A DNA stretch of 64,000 nt. It comes from Actinomarinicola tropica. GTDB lineage: Bacteria; Actinomycetota; Acidimicrobiia; Acidimicrobiales; SKKL01. The notes under the pieces are model-generated. The model saw only the letters and a list, made by a program, of their open reading frames with translations, was not told where the DNA came from and searched no databases. Below, piece after piece: positions 33,306-41,870 of the stretch (its first letter is position 1; every line of letters begins with the position of its first letter). The stretch covers positions 1,279,189-1,343,188 of the forward strand of contig NZ_CP045851.1 in assembly GCF_009650215.1 (NCBI RefSeq), in the 5' to 3' direction. Both the position numbers and the translations under genes were made by a program.

Positions 33306-34922
33306 TCAGCGTCCGAGCTCGGCCCGGGCGTGGGTGGTGAGACCCTTGTAGTCGACCTTGCCGTTGGCGGCCCGCCCGATGGTCGGCACGTAGACGACGT
33401 GGCGCGGTGCCTTGTAGGACGCGAGCCGGCCCTTCACGTGGGCGATCAGCTCGTTCTCGGCGGGCTGGCCGCCGTCCGCCGGCTCGACGACCGCGGTGAT
33501 CGCTTGGCCGAACTTCTCGTCGGGCACGCCCACGACGACGGCGTCGCGCACCTCGGGATGGGTCTTCAGCGCCTCCTCGACCTCCTCGGGGAAGACCTTC
33601 TCGCCGCCGGTGTTGATGCACACCGAGCCGCGTCCGAGGAGGGTGAGGGAGCCGTCGGCCTCGACCGTGGCGTAGTCGCCGGGCATCGAGTAGCGCTGGC
33701 CGTCGATGGTGATGAAGGTGGCCGCCGTCTTCTCCGGGTCCTTGTAGTAGCCGACCGGCACCCGGCCGGCGACGGCGACGCGACCGATGGTGCCCGAGCC
33801 CGGCTCCACGTCATGGCCGTCGTCGTCGATCACCCTGGCGTTCTGGCCGAGCGAGAACTTGGCGGTCTTGGCCGCGGCCCCGGCGGCCGAGACCGACTGG
33901 CCCATGCCGAGCGCCTCCGAGGAGGAGAACGCGTCGACGAGGAGCATCCCCGCGTGGTGGCGCAGCAGGCCCTCCTTGGTGGCCTCGCTCCACATCACGC
34001 CCGACGAGCTCATCATCTTCAGGCTCGAGATGTCCCAGCGGTCGGGCTGGGCGTCGAGCGCGGCGAGCATCGGCTTGGCGAAGGCGTCGCCGACGATCGC
34101 CGCGCCGTTGACGCCCTCCCGCTCGATCGTGTCGAGCATCTCGACCACGTCGAAGGTGCGACCCTCCATGGTGACGACCGTCCCGCCGGTGAGCATGCCG
34201 ATCAGCGCGTTGAACCAGCCCGTGCCGTGCATGAGGGGGCAGGCGGGGAGCACGACGAGCCCCTCGGCGAGCGAGTCGACGGCGGCGGCGACGTCGGTCG
34301 GGCCGGCGAACACCGGGTTGGTGTTGCCGCCGAGGATCGAGATGAGGTCGGTCTGGCGCCACATGACGCCCTTCGGCATGCCGGTGGTGCCGCCGGTGTA
34401 GAGCATGAGGATGTGGTCCCCGCTGCGGCCCCAGGGTGGGACGACGCGCTCGGTGGCGGCCGACGCCGCCTGCTCGTAGGGGATGGCCCAGTCGGGGCAG
34501 GGGCCGGTGCCGTCGTCGACCCAGATCCACGTGCGGACGTTCGGCACGCGGGGTCGCACCGCGTCGCAGCGGTCGGCGAAGCAACCGTGGAAGATCACCG
34601 CGACGGCGTCGGCGTTGTCCCAGAGGTAGGCGAGCTCGTCCTCGACGTAGCGGTAGTTGGTGTTCACCGGGACGAGCCCGGCTTTGAAGATCCCCATCTG
34701 GGACTCCATGTAGGCGTCGCAGTTGTAGAGGTACTGCGCGACCTTGTCCTGCTCGACCGCGCCGGCGTCGAGCAGCGTGCGGGCGATGCCGTCGGCGCGG
34801 CGGTCGGCCTCGGCCCACGTGCGGTGCACGTCCCCGTGCACCAGGAGGGTGCGGTCGCCGTAGCGGTCGGCGATGCCCTCGATGACGTCGGCGAAGTTCC
34901 AGTTCTCGGTGGTGTCCCCCAT
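33306..34922 (-). CDS. Acyl-CoA synthetase (AMP-forming, FadD-type)
   Basis: A 538-residue adenylating ligase that activates a carboxylic acid to its CoA thioester. The P-loop is LYTGGTTGMPKGVMW (about 179-193). The A5-type region is altered to VDAFSSSEALGMGQ, the hinge and A8 region is SLTLLGRGSVCINTGGEKVFPEEVEEAL, and the catalytic Lys is in GRAANGKVDYKGL near the end. MLYTGGTTGMPKGVMWR is typical of the mycobacterial FadD19/FadD3-like group used on steroid or branched acids. It is divergent from an acyl-CoA dehydrogenase with 45 bases between start codons and a shared palindrome, so the two are probably co-regulated. The substrate is unknown. Confidence 0.9.
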   Translation of the reverse strand: MGDTTENWNFADVIEGIADRYGDRTLLVHGDVHRTWAEADRRADGIARTLLDAGAVEQDKVAQYLYNCDAYMESQMGIFKAGLVPVNTNYRYVEDELAYLWDNADAVAVIFHGCFADRCDAVRPRVPNVRTWIWVDDGTGPCPDWAIPYEQAASAATERVVPPWGRSGDHILMLYTGGTTGMPKGVMWRQTDLISILGGNTNPVFAGPTDVAAAVDSLAEGLVVLPACPLMHGTGWFNALIGMLTGGTVVTMEGRTFDVVEMLDTIEREGVNGAAIVGDAFAKPMLAALDAQPDRWDISSLKMMSSSGVMWSEATKEGLLRHHAGMLLVDAFSSSEALGMGQSVSAAGAAAKTAKFSLGQNARVIDDDGHDVEPGSGTIGRVAVAGRVPVGYYKDPEKTAATFITIDGQRYSMPGDYATVEADGSLTLLGRGSVCINTGGEKVFPEEVEEALKTHPEVRDAVVVGVPDEKFGQAITAVVEPADGGQPAENELIAHVKGRLASYKAPRHVVYVPTIGRAANGKVDYKGLTTHARAELGR

Positions 34923-34931
34923 AGGTGCCGG

Positions 34932-34937
34932 ATCCTA
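34932..34937 (-). promoter_or_regulatory. TAGGAT -10 hexamer of the acyl-CoA synthetase
   Basis: TAGGAT ends 9 bases before the ATG; the operator-like palindrome lies just upstream of it. Confidence 0.5.
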
Positions 34938-34941
34938 TTGC

Positions 34942-34963
34942 CAGGACGACAACTAGTGTCCTG
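34942..34963. promoter_or_regulatory. Operator-like palindrome in a divergent promoter
   Basis: CAGGAC and GTCCTG form perfect 6-bp arms around a 10-base spacer. The site lies inside the 45-base gap between the acyl-CoA synthetase and acyl-CoA dehydrogenase starts and covers the TAGTGT hexamer of the dehydrogenase. Size and position fit a TetR-family repressor acting on both genes; the regulator is not in the window. Confidence 0.5.
34954..34959 (+). promoter_or_regulatory. TAGTGT -10 hexamer of the acyl-CoA dehydrogenase
   Basis: TAGTGT ends 8 bases before the GTG start and lies within the operator-like palindrome. Confidence 0.5.
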
Positions 34964-34967
34964 AATC

Positions 34968-36089
34968 GTGGACTTCGACCTCCCCGCCGACGACGATCCG
35001 CGCCGGACCGAGGTGCGGGCGTGGCTCGCCGAGCACCCCTCGCCGACCGGCAGGGACCTGGCCGAGGCGGGATACGTCGCGCCGCACTGGCCCCGGCCCT
35101 ACGGCCTCGACGCCGACCCGATCACCCAGATCGTCATCGACGACGAGCTGGCCCGCGCCGGCGTGGTCCGGCCGTCGAACCCCATCGGCGTCGGCTGGGC
35201 GGGACCGACGATCCTCCACGCCGGCACCGAGGAGCAGAAGGCGCGCTACCTGCCGCCTCTGCTCTCCGGCGAGGAGGTGTGGTGCCAGCTCTTCAGCGAA
35301 CCCGGCGCCGGCTCGGACCTGGCCTCGCTGTCGACCCGCGCGGAGCGCGACGGCGACGAGTGGATCGTGAACGGCCAGAAGATCTGGACCTCGCTCGGGC
35401 ACCAGGCGACGTTCGGCATCCTCATCGCTCGCACCGACCCCGCGGCCCCGAAGCACCAGGGCATCTCCTACTTCGTGTGCCCCATGGACCTGCCCGGCAT
35501 CGAGGTCCGGCCCATCATCGAGATGACCGGCGGCCACACGTTCAACGAGGTGTTCTTCACCGACGTGCGGCTGCCCGCGGGGTCGCTCGTGGGCGACGAG
35601 CACCGGGGCTGGACGCTCGCGAAGGTCACCCTCGGCAACGAGCGGGTGTCGCTGTCGAGCGGCGGAGCCCTGTGGGGGAGGGGTCCGGTCGCCGAGGACC
35701 TGCTCGACGTGGTCCGCGCCGCCGGCGGCACGTCCGACCGCGTCCTGCGCCAGGAGCTCGCCCGGCTCCACATCGAATCGGAGATCCTCCGGCTCATCCG
35801 CCTGCGCACGGTCACCGCGGCGATCAAGGGCGAGCCGCCCGGGCCGGAGGCGTCGATCCGCAAGGTCCTGGCCGACGAGCACGGCCAGCGGATCATGGGC
35901 CTGGCCAAGGATCTGAGCGGCCCCGGCGGCATGCTGGCGGACCGCGGACCGCTCGGCTCCGACCCCGCCCTGTGGCACTACGGCTTCTTGTTCTCACCTG
36001 CGCTCACCGTCGGAGGTGGCACGGGGGAGGTCCAACGGAACATCATCTCCGAGCGCGTCCTGGGCCTGCCCCACGACCCCGACGTCTGA
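34968..36089 (+). CDS. Acyl-CoA dehydrogenase
   Basis: A 373-residue flavoprotein that should introduce a double bond into an acyl-CoA and pass electrons to ETF. Family segments are GWAGPTILHAGTEEQK, the FAD-binding WCQLFSEPGAGSDLA (ACADH signature 1 form), WIVNGQKIWTS, FNEVFFTDVRLPAG and the C-terminal GGGTGEVQRNIISERVLGLP. The region where most ACADs have a catalytic Glu reads GTGEVQRN, where the residue cannot be placed by eye. A GTG start lies 8 bases after a TAGTGT hexamer within a palindrome shared with the divergent acyl-CoA synthetase, so the two probably work in one pathway. A small gene follows 23 bases downstream. Length is slightly short but within the family. Confidence 0.9.
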   Translation: MDFDLPADDDPRRTEVRAWLAEHPSPTGRDLAEAGYVAPHWPRPYGLDADPITQIVIDDELARAGVVRPSNPIGVGWAGPTILHAGTEEQKARYLPPLLSGEEVWCQLFSEPGAGSDLASLSTRAERDGDEWIVNGQKIWTSLGHQATFGILIARTDPAAPKHQGISYFVCPMDLPGIEVRPIIEMTGGHTFNEVFFTDVRLPAGSLVGDEHRGWTLAKVTLGNERVSLSSGGALWGRGPVAEDLLDVVRAAGGTSDRVLRQELARLHIESEILRLIRLRTVTAAIKGEPPGPEASIRKVLADEHGQRIMGLAKDLSGPGGMLADRGPLGSDPALWHYGFLFSPALTVGGGTGEVQRNIISERVLGLPHDPDV

Positions 36090-36112
36090 TCCACCCCACC
36101 GAGGAGACCCCT

Positions 36113-36313
36113 GTGGCCGACACCGACACCACCGACGAGCTGCGCCGCCACCAGAAGGTGACGGCGGCGACCGACCTGATCGGTGTCCCCGCCGGCACGA
36201 AGGGCAAGGTGCTGCTGGTCAACGGCCTCGGGCCGTGGATCCGCTACCGCGTGCTGTTCGAGAACGGCGTCGAGCGTGGCAACGTCCTGCGGGAGCAGCT
36301 CGACGAGGCCTGA
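36113..36313 (+). CDS. Small hypothetical protein with SH3-like strand pattern
   Basis: A 66-residue protein starting GTG behind a GAGGAG site. After a polar N-terminus and a DELRRHQKVTAATDLI helix it shows GTKGKVLLVNGLGPWIRYRV and LFENGVERGNVL, a pattern of short strands and turns like a small SH3-type barrel. I do not recognise a named family. It lies 23 bases after the acyl-CoA dehydrogenase and is probably in that transcript. Tight linkage suggests a regulatory or assembly role for the pathway, which is inference. Confidence 0.65.
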   Translation: MADTDTTDELRRHQKVTAATDLIGVPAGTKGKVLLVNGLGPWIRYRVLFENGVERGNVLREQLDEA

Positions 36314-36390
36314 TCCCTCCGTCGCGGCGCCGACGCACCCGCGACCACGCGTCGCACCTGCATGGGGAGGCGCAGCGCCCATGGAGGTGG

Positions 36391-36428
36391 TGTGGCTCCC
36401 CGTGGCCCGCCCTCGGGGAGGCGCCACA
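36391..36428. terminator. Imperfect GC-rich hairpin between convergent genes
   Basis: TGTGGC plus TCCCCG pairs with CGGGGA and GCCACA across an 11-base loop, with three unpaired bases on one side. It lies between the convergent small gene and the nitronate monooxygenase gene and is placed to end both transcripts. Confidence 0.55.
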
Positions 36429-36489
36429 CGTCGGAGCGTGCTGCCGCTCCCCACGCAACGGGCGGGCAGGTGGCGGCGGGGCTCCGCGC

Positions 36490-37446
36490 TCAGCCGATGC
36501 GGGCGAGGGTGGCCTCGGCCTCCTCGACGAAGCGCACGACCAGCTCCCCGGCGGGGACGAGCTCCTCGATGGCGCCGGCGCCCTGGCCGGCGGGCCAGAA
36601 CTCCTTGTCGGGGTCGACCTCGGCCGTCTCGTCGGCGCCGAGGTGGTTGGCCCCGTCCGAGCTCGAGCGGAGGAACTGCTGGGGGAACGGCTGGAGCTCC
36701 TCGGGGTGCTCCTCCCAGTACTGGGTGTAGCTGTTCCGCACGACGCGGCACGTCTTGCCCGTGTAGCCCCGGGAGATGACGGTGCCGTCGTCCTGCAGGG
36801 CGATGAGGCGCTCCTTGTAGCCCGGCGTGGCCCGGGCCTCGGGGGTGGCGATGAAGCGGGTGCCGACCCACACGCCGTCGGCGCCGAGCGCCAGGGCGGC
36901 GGCCAGGCCCCGCCCGTCGACGATGCCGCCGGCGGCGACCACGGGCACCCGCTCGCCCACGGCGTCGACGATCTGGGGGACGAGGGCCATGGTGGCGACC
37001 TGCCCGGTGTGGCCGCCGGCCTCGGTGCCCTGGGCCACGACGATGTCGCACCCGGCCTCGACGGCGGCGATGGCGTGGCGCACCTTCCCGCACATGTTCA
37101 TCACGAGGACGTTGTTGTCGTGGCAGAGGTCGACGACGTCGCGGGGCACGCCGAGCCCGGCGACGAACACCTGGGCGCCGCCGTCGATGATCTCCTTGAC
37201 CTTGGCCTCCATGTCGCCGGGCGAGGCGGTGAGGAGGTCGACGCCGAAGGGCTTGTCGGTGGCCTCGCGCACCTGGCGGATCTCGCCGACCATCTCGTCG
37301 AACCCCATGGTCGAGGCGCCCATGCAGCCGAAGCCGCCGGCCTCGGACACCGCGGTGACGAGCTGGTGGTACGACACGCCGCCCATGCCGGCGAGCATGA
37401 CGGGGTGGTCGATCTGGAGGGCCTCGGTCAGGCGGGTGCGCAGCAT
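36490..37446 (-). CDS. Nitronate monooxygenase (2-nitropropane dioxygenase-like)
   Basis: A 318-residue FMN TIM-barrel protein of the NMO family. Typical segments are MLAGMGGVSYHQLVTAVSEAGG, FGVDLLTASPGD, VVAQGTEAGGHTGQVATMALVPQIVDAV (His in GGHTG) and VVAAGGIVDGRGLAAALALGADGVWVGTRF. It would oxidise alkyl nitronates, or act as an enoyl- or quinone-reductase-like flavoprotein, as some family members do. A TAGTGT hexamer lies 6 bases before the ATG. It is a lone gene. A role in lipid or nitroalkane metabolism is only suggested by its neighbours. Confidence 0.88.
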   Translation of the reverse strand: MLRTRLTEALQIDHPVMLAGMGGVSYHQLVTAVSEAGGFGCMGASTMGFDEMVGEIRQVREATDKPFGVDLLTASPGDMEAKVKEIIDGGAQVFVAGLGVPRDVVDLCHDNNVLVMNMCGKVRHAIAAVEAGCDIVVAQGTEAGGHTGQVATMALVPQIVDAVGERVPVVAAGGIVDGRGLAAALALGADGVWVGTRFIATPEARATPGYKERLIALQDDGTVISRGYTGKTCRVVRNSYTQYWEEHPEELQPFPQQFLRSSSDGANHLGADETAEVDPDKEFWPAGQGAGAIEELVPAGELVVRFVEEAEATLARIG

Positions 37447-37762
37447 GCGCGCACACTATCGAACGGCGTGTCAACGAGCCGGGAGCGCTCCACGCGGGAC
37501 CTGGGCGCTTCCGGGTACGCGGATCGACCGCGGGTGTCGTGTTCGGTACCGAGAACGGCGGGATGCCCCGGGGCGCGCCGGACCCCTCGCAGCTCCCCAG
37601 GGGGGAGGGAGCCACGAGGGGGATCCGGACCGGTCGGACCGTCGCACCGAGGATGACCGTTCCCTGGGGCCCGACCTGTTGGGCGCAACGTACCGAGGTC
37701 GTGTGTCGGGCTCGTGTCGTGGCCGTGAACGCGTCGCGTCGGCGGCCTCGCCGGCCGGGGCG
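37447..37762. other. Intergenic region with no supported gene
   Basis: This 316-base gap lies between the nitronate monooxygenase start and the stop of the geranylgeranyl-reductase-like gene. Apart from the TAGTGT promoter hexamer at its left edge I find no Shine-Dalgarno site, strong hairpin or reading frame with protein-like composition. One plus-strand frame of 75 codons is arginine- and proline-rich, like other shadows. It may hold a regulatory RNA or a decayed gene, but I see no positive sign of either. Confidence 0.5.
37453..37458 (-). promoter_or_regulatory. TAGTGT -10 hexamer of the nitronate monooxygenase
   Basis: TAGTGT ends 6 bases before the ATG, with no ribosome site. Confidence 0.6.
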
Positions 37763-38992
37763 CTAGGTCCGGTCCGACGGGACCGCAGGTGCGCCGGCGT
37801 ACGCGGGCGGGCCGCTGAGCGCGCCCCGGCGCCAGCGGCGTGGCGTCAGCGCGATGCCACGGGGGGAGTCCTCGAACAGCCAGCGGCCCACGTTGCGGCG
37901 CGTCCAGGGGTGCAGCCCGACGACGGCGATCGCCGCTTCGGCGCCCCACCGCTGGGCGAGGATCGTGCCGAGCGCGGACGCCATCCGGTGGTCCGCGGCG
38001 AGCTCGCGGCGCACCTCGTCGGTGTAGCGCCGGACGACGTCGGCGGCCGGAGCCCGGCCACCGGCGATGACGGCTTCCGCGGCCAGGCGTCCGGTGAGGA
38101 GGGCCTGACCGATCCCCTCGCCGGTCATCACGTCGGCGGCGCGTGCGGCGTCGCCGACGAACAGCGCCCGGCCGGTCCCGAGCGTCGCGGCGTCGATCCC
38201 CGCGGGGATCGGCCACGCCCGGTGCGGACCCTCGGGCTCGGCTCGAGGGCCGAGGACCCGCCGGATCGGTGCGCGCTCCAGGAGGTCGGGCCACAGGCGG
38301 GCGAGCGCGCCGCCGTCGAGGTGGTGCCCGCGCAGCACGCCGAAGCCGACGTTGGCCCCGCCGTCCGGGAGCGGGAACGACCAGGCGTAGCCGGGCAGCA
38401 GGTCGGGCTCGAACCAGACGTGGAGGTCGCGGGTGCCGGGTCCGGTGTCGCGGAAGTACTGCCGGAACGCGTGCCACTCGCCCCGGTAGCCGGGATCGTG
38501 GACGCCGAGCGCCTTGCGCAGCGGCGACCACATGCCGTCAGCCCCGATCGCCCAGCGGGCGCGCACCGGCTCGTGGCCCTCGACGGCCACCTCCACCGAG
38601 TCGTCGACACGCGTCGCCGAGCGGAGGGCCGCTCCCTCGAGGACCGTGACCCCCTCCGAGCGGGCGAGGTCGACGAGCGCAGCGTCGAGGTCGGCCCGGC
38701 GGGCGACCGCGGCGTACGTGCCCGGACCCTCGGGCAGCGGGAGGGTGACGATCCGGCGCGCGGGCGAGTGGAGGAACATCCGCGGCACGTCGATCCACGA
38801 CGCCACGTCCGCCGGTGGGAGTCCGAGCGCCTCCAGCTCGCGCAGGGCGAGCGTGGTGAGCCCGTCGCCGCAGGTCTTGTCGCGGGGGAACCTCGCCTTG
38901 TCGATGACGACCACGTCGAGCCCGGCCCGGTGCAACGTGAGCGCCGCCGCTGTGCCCGCCGGACCGGCGCCGACGACGACGACGTCGATCAT
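37763..38992 (-). CDS. Geranylgeranyl-reductase-family FAD oxidoreductase
   Basis: A 409-residue FAD enzyme of the geranylgeranyl reductase family. It has the dinucleotide motif VVVGAGPAGTAAALTL, then DKARFPRDKTCGDGLT, a substrate-strand region with AIGADGMWSPLRKALG, and the second FAD motif FVGDAARAADVMTGEGIGQAL. Such enzymes saturate isoprenoid double bonds, for example in menaquinone or carotenoid side chains, or hydroxylate aromatic substrates. The ATG overlaps the stop of the upstream VanW gene as ATGA, so the two are translated together. Reduction of an envelope isoprenoid or quinone is plausible but not shown. Confidence 0.87.
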   Translation of the reverse strand: MIDVVVVGAGPAGTAAALTLHRAGLDVVVIDKARFPRDKTCGDGLTTLALRELEALGLPPADVASWIDVPRMFLHSPARRIVTLPLPEGPGTYAAVARRADLDAALVDLARSEGVTVLEGAALRSATRVDDSVEVAVEGHEPVRARWAIGADGMWSPLRKALGVHDPGYRGEWHAFRQYFRDTGPGTRDLHVWFEPDLLPGYAWSFPLPDGGANVGFGVLRGHHLDGGALARLWPDLLERAPIRRVLGPRAEPEGPHRAWPIPAGIDAATLGTGRALFVGDAARAADVMTGEGIGQALLTGRLAAEAVIAGGRAPAADVVRRYTDEVRRELAADHRMASALGTILAQRWGAEAAIAVVGLHPWTRRNVGRWLFEDSPRGIALTPRRWRRGALSGPPAYAGAPAVPSDRT

Positions 38993-40740
38993 CCGCCGGC
39001 CTCGGGCGGCGGGGGAGCCGGGGGAGGGGGTGGCGGAGCGGCCGGCGCCGCGGGCTCGGTCGTCGGCACGCTCGACTCGCCCGAGCAGTTCTCGCCCTCG
39101 CGCCGGCGGTAGAGCGCGCCGACGGTGTCGACCTCGACGCGCCCGTCGAGGAAGCGCCGGGTGCGCTCGGTGCGCACGCGGGTGCACACGCCCTGGGGCT
39201 CGGTGGTCTGGCCTGTCTGCTCCACGTCGACGTGCTTCGTGGAGTAGAGGGTCACCGTGATCTCGGTGTCGGTGTAGCTCGGCCAGATGAGGACGCCGTA
39301 GGGGGAGGTGTTGCGGATCTGGAGGTCCGGGTGGGGCCACGACAACGTGGCCTCGCGCCCGTAGGGGTAGCGCGAGAAGTAGATCGAGTGGGCCTGGTAC
39401 TCGCCGAAGTCGAGCCCCGCGAAGAAGGCGGCGTTGAACAGCGTCGTGGTGAACTGCGAGATGCCGCCGCCGAGCTGGTCGACGACGACGCCGTTCGTGA
39501 TGCCGCCGGCGGGCAGGTAGCCCTTCTCGGCCGTGCGCTGGCCGACGTGCTCGTTGAGCGAGAACGTCTCGCCCGGTGGGATGACGACGCCGCGCGTGGC
39601 GTCGGCGATGAGGTGGATGTTCGTCACCCGGTTCTGGCAGCACGTGTGGGTGGTGGTGAAGCTCGCCACCTCCTCGACGATGCCGAGGCCCTCGGCCCAC
39701 TCCCGGTCCCGCTCGCTCTCGGCGGGGATGAGCTCGAGGTCGACGGTCTCGGCCCGGTCGTGGAGGGCGTCGTCGAGGCGTTCGACGCTGCCGTCGCCGC
39801 AGCAGGTCGTCGGGTTCTCGCCGCCGACGATCTGCACCACGCCGTCCTGCACGGTGAAGCTGGCGTCGGTGCCCGCCGTCCCGGCGTCGGCGTACAGCTC
39901 GGCGAGAGCGGGCGCCGCCAGCGACTCGTCGAGGGTCCAGTCGACCTCCGACGGGTCGTCGGCCTCGAGCACCAGCCACGACCGGAGGGCGGTCACGTCG
40001 AGGGGGCGCTCGACCGCACCCACCACGACCGTGGGCGGGGAGGCGGTGGCCGCTTCCGCGTCGCGCGCCGCGGCGTCGGCCTGCTCGTCGGACACGAGCG
40101 GGGCGATCTCGGTGAGCGGTGCGCGGACCCGGACGGTGTCGAGCGCGGGGTCCGCCGCGTCGGCTGCGTCCTGCAGGGCGTCGGCCAGGTCGGCGGCGTC
40201 GACACCGGCACCGGGCGTGCCGGCGACCGCCCGCACGCCGTTGGCGTCGCCCTCGAGCGACGGTTCGCTCGCCTCGGTGACGCCGGGCAGCTCCGTCTCG
40301 CTGAGCGAGGAGCGCAGGACGGACTCGTCGACCTGGTGGCGGAGGGGGACGTCGCGCTGGCCGACGAAGCTCCCGATCCAGCGGAAGGGGCGCGTCAGCA
40401 GAGGGCCCTCTCCCTCGTCGACCTGCTCGATGGTGGCGTCGTGGTCGACGCTCAGCCCGAGGGAGCGGGCGTCGGTGGTCGCGGTGCCGGACCCGGTGTC
40501 GAGGACGATGCGCAGGTCCTGGCGCTCGGCGGCGATCCGCTCGACGGCCCGTTCGAGGTCCTCGGCGTCGAGCCCGGAGATGTCCTCGCCGGCGAGGGTG
40601 ACGTTGCGCTCGACGTCCTCGCCGGCGAACCCGGGATCGAGGAAGGAGGCCGCCATCAGCAGGCCGTAGAGGAGCAGGAGCGCACCGGCGCCCCACACCA
40701 GGGCCCAGCGCCCCCTGATGGTCTGGAGCACGCGCGACAT
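38989..40740 (-). CDS. VanW-family protein with N-terminal membrane anchor
   Basis: A 583-residue envelope protein. One hydrophobic helix (about 13-32) precedes an extracellular region with two YoaR/PG-binding-4-like domains (VTLAGEDISGLDAEDLERAV near 47 and a second copy around 220-290). The VanW domain follows (about 345-490; FTTTHTCCQNRVTNIHLIA, PPGETFSLNEHVGQRT, VVDQLGGGISQFTTTLFNAAF). Paired cysteines occur in TTCCGD and HTCCQN. The tail is proline-rich and the protein ends in PPPPPPAPPPPEAGG. The domain has been linked to glycopeptide resistance clusters, but its function is unknown. The gene is coupled to the downstream FAD enzyme by ATGA. It probably acts on or binds peptidoglycan outside the membrane. 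Confidence 0.88.
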   Translation of the reverse strand: MSRVLQTIRGRWALVWGAGALLLLYGLLMAASFLDPGFAGEDVERNVTLAGEDISGLDAEDLERAVERIAAERQDLRIVLDTGSGTATTDARSLGLSVDHDATIEQVDEGEGPLLTRPFRWIGSFVGQRDVPLRHQVDESVLRSSLSETELPGVTEASEPSLEGDANGVRAVAGTPGAGVDAADLADALQDAADAADPALDTVRVRAPLTEIAPLVSDEQADAAARDAEAATASPPTVVVGAVERPLDVTALRSWLVLEADDPSEVDWTLDESLAAPALAELYADAGTAGTDASFTVQDGVVQIVGGENPTTCCGDGSVERLDDALHDRAETVDLELIPAESERDREWAEGLGIVEEVASFTTTHTCCQNRVTNIHLIADATRGVVIPPGETFSLNEHVGQRTAEKGYLPAGGITNGVVVDQLGGGISQFTTTLFNAAFFAGLDFGEYQAHSIYFSRYPYGREATLSWPHPDLQIRNTSPYGVLIWPSYTDTEITVTLYSTKHVDVEQTGQTTEPQGVCTRVRTERTRRFLDGRVEVDTVGALYRRREGENCSGESSVPTTEPAAPAAPPPPPPAPPPPEAGG

Positions 40741-40906
40741 CGGACCCCATCATTCCATCCCGTCGAGCGTGCTCCACATCGCTGCGGTCGGCGGTCCCGG
40801 ACGGAATGGGTGTGCCCGGTGTCCCTCTGCAATGATCCGGGGCGGGCCCGTCCGGGGGACGGACGCGGCCGACGTGTCGCCCTACATCCAGGAGAAGAGT
40901 CACACG

Positions 40907-41833
40907 ATGGGAATCCTCGACGGTCGAGTCGCCATCATCACCGGCGCCGGTCGCGGCATCGGTCGCGAGCACGCGCTGATGATGGCCGAGCAGGGTGCGA
41001 AGGTCGTCGTGAACGACCTCGGCGCGGAGATGGACGGCAGCGGCGGTGGCACCGGCCCCGCCGGCGAGGTCGTCGAGGAGATCCGCGGCATGGGCGGCGA
41101 GGCCGTCGTGAACGGCGACGACGTCTCCTCCTGGGAAGGCGCCCAGAACATGGTCAACCAGGCCGTCGAGACCTTCGGCGACCTCAACGTGGTCGTGAAC
41201 AACGCCGGCATCCTCCGGGACCGCATGCTCACGAACATGACCGAGGAGGAGTGGGACGCGGTCATCAAGGTGCACCTGAAGGGCACCTTCGCTCCTGCCC
41301 GCTGGGCCGCCGCCTACTGGCGCGAGCAGTCGAAGGCCGGCAAGGAGGTCTCGGGCCGCATCATCAACACCGCGTCCCCGTCGGGCATCTACGGCAACGT
41401 CGGCCAGACCAACTACGGCGCGGCGAAGGCCGGCATCGCCAGCTTCACCGTCATCGCCGCCCTGGAGCTCGCCCGCTACGGCGTCACCGTCAACGCCATC
41501 GCCCCCACGGCGCTCACCCGCATGACCGAGAACCTCGGCATGGGGCAGCTGCCCGAGGAGGCGAAGGAGCAGATGTCGCCGCGTTGGATCTCGCCGATCG
41601 TCACCTGGCTGGCGTCCGACGAGGCGAAGAACGTCACCGGTCGCGTCTTCGACGTGAGCGGCCGCTACCTCGGCATCGCCGAGGGCTGGCACCGCGGCCC
41701 GACCGCCGACCCGGTCGACGATCCGGCCCAGCTCGGCGCGGTCGTCGATCAGCTCATGAAGGACGCCCGCCTCAACGCCGACATGAGCGGCAAGGACGCC
41801 GAGGGCCCCGGCCGTCCCGGCAAGGGCATCTAG
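40907..41833 (+). CDS. SDR-family (3R)-hydroxyacyl-CoA dehydrogenase-like protein
   Basis: A 308-residue SDR with ITGAGRGIGREHALMMAEQGAKVVVNDLGAEMDG at the N-terminus, NNAGILRDRMLTNMTEEEW, and the catalytic Ser/Tyr/Lys in NTASPSGIYGNVGQTNYGAAKAG. The NDLG/DGSGGG region and NNAGILRDRM are hallmarks of the dehydrogenase half of type 2 multifunctional beta-oxidation enzymes. It is followed 37 bases later by a MaoC-type hydratase, the partner activity of the same enzyme type. An AGGAGAAG site precedes the ATG. Together they could catalyse hydration and oxidation in side-chain or fatty-acid beta-oxidation in the cytosol. The exact acyl substrate is unknown. Confidence 0.88.
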   Translation: MGILDGRVAIITGAGRGIGREHALMMAEQGAKVVVNDLGAEMDGSGGGTGPAGEVVEEIRGMGGEAVVNGDDVSSWEGAQNMVNQAVETFGDLNVVVNNAGILRDRMLTNMTEEEWDAVIKVHLKGTFAPARWAAAYWREQSKAGKEVSGRIINTASPSGIYGNVGQTNYGAAKAGIASFTVIAALELARYGVTVNAIAPTALTRMTENLGMGQLPEEAKEQMSPRWISPIVTWLASDEAKNVTGRVFDVSGRYLGIAEGWHRGPTADPVDDPAQLGAVVDQLMKDARLNADMSGKDAEGPGRPGKGI

Positions 41834-41870
41834 CCTCCATCCGACACGCACGACGACAGGGGGGAACGTC

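Noticed and set aside
37539-37766. 75-codon plus-strand frame in the intergenic gap
   Set aside because: Arg/Pro-rich, no ribosome site or promoter hexamer at a good distance, and it ends over the neighbouring gene.
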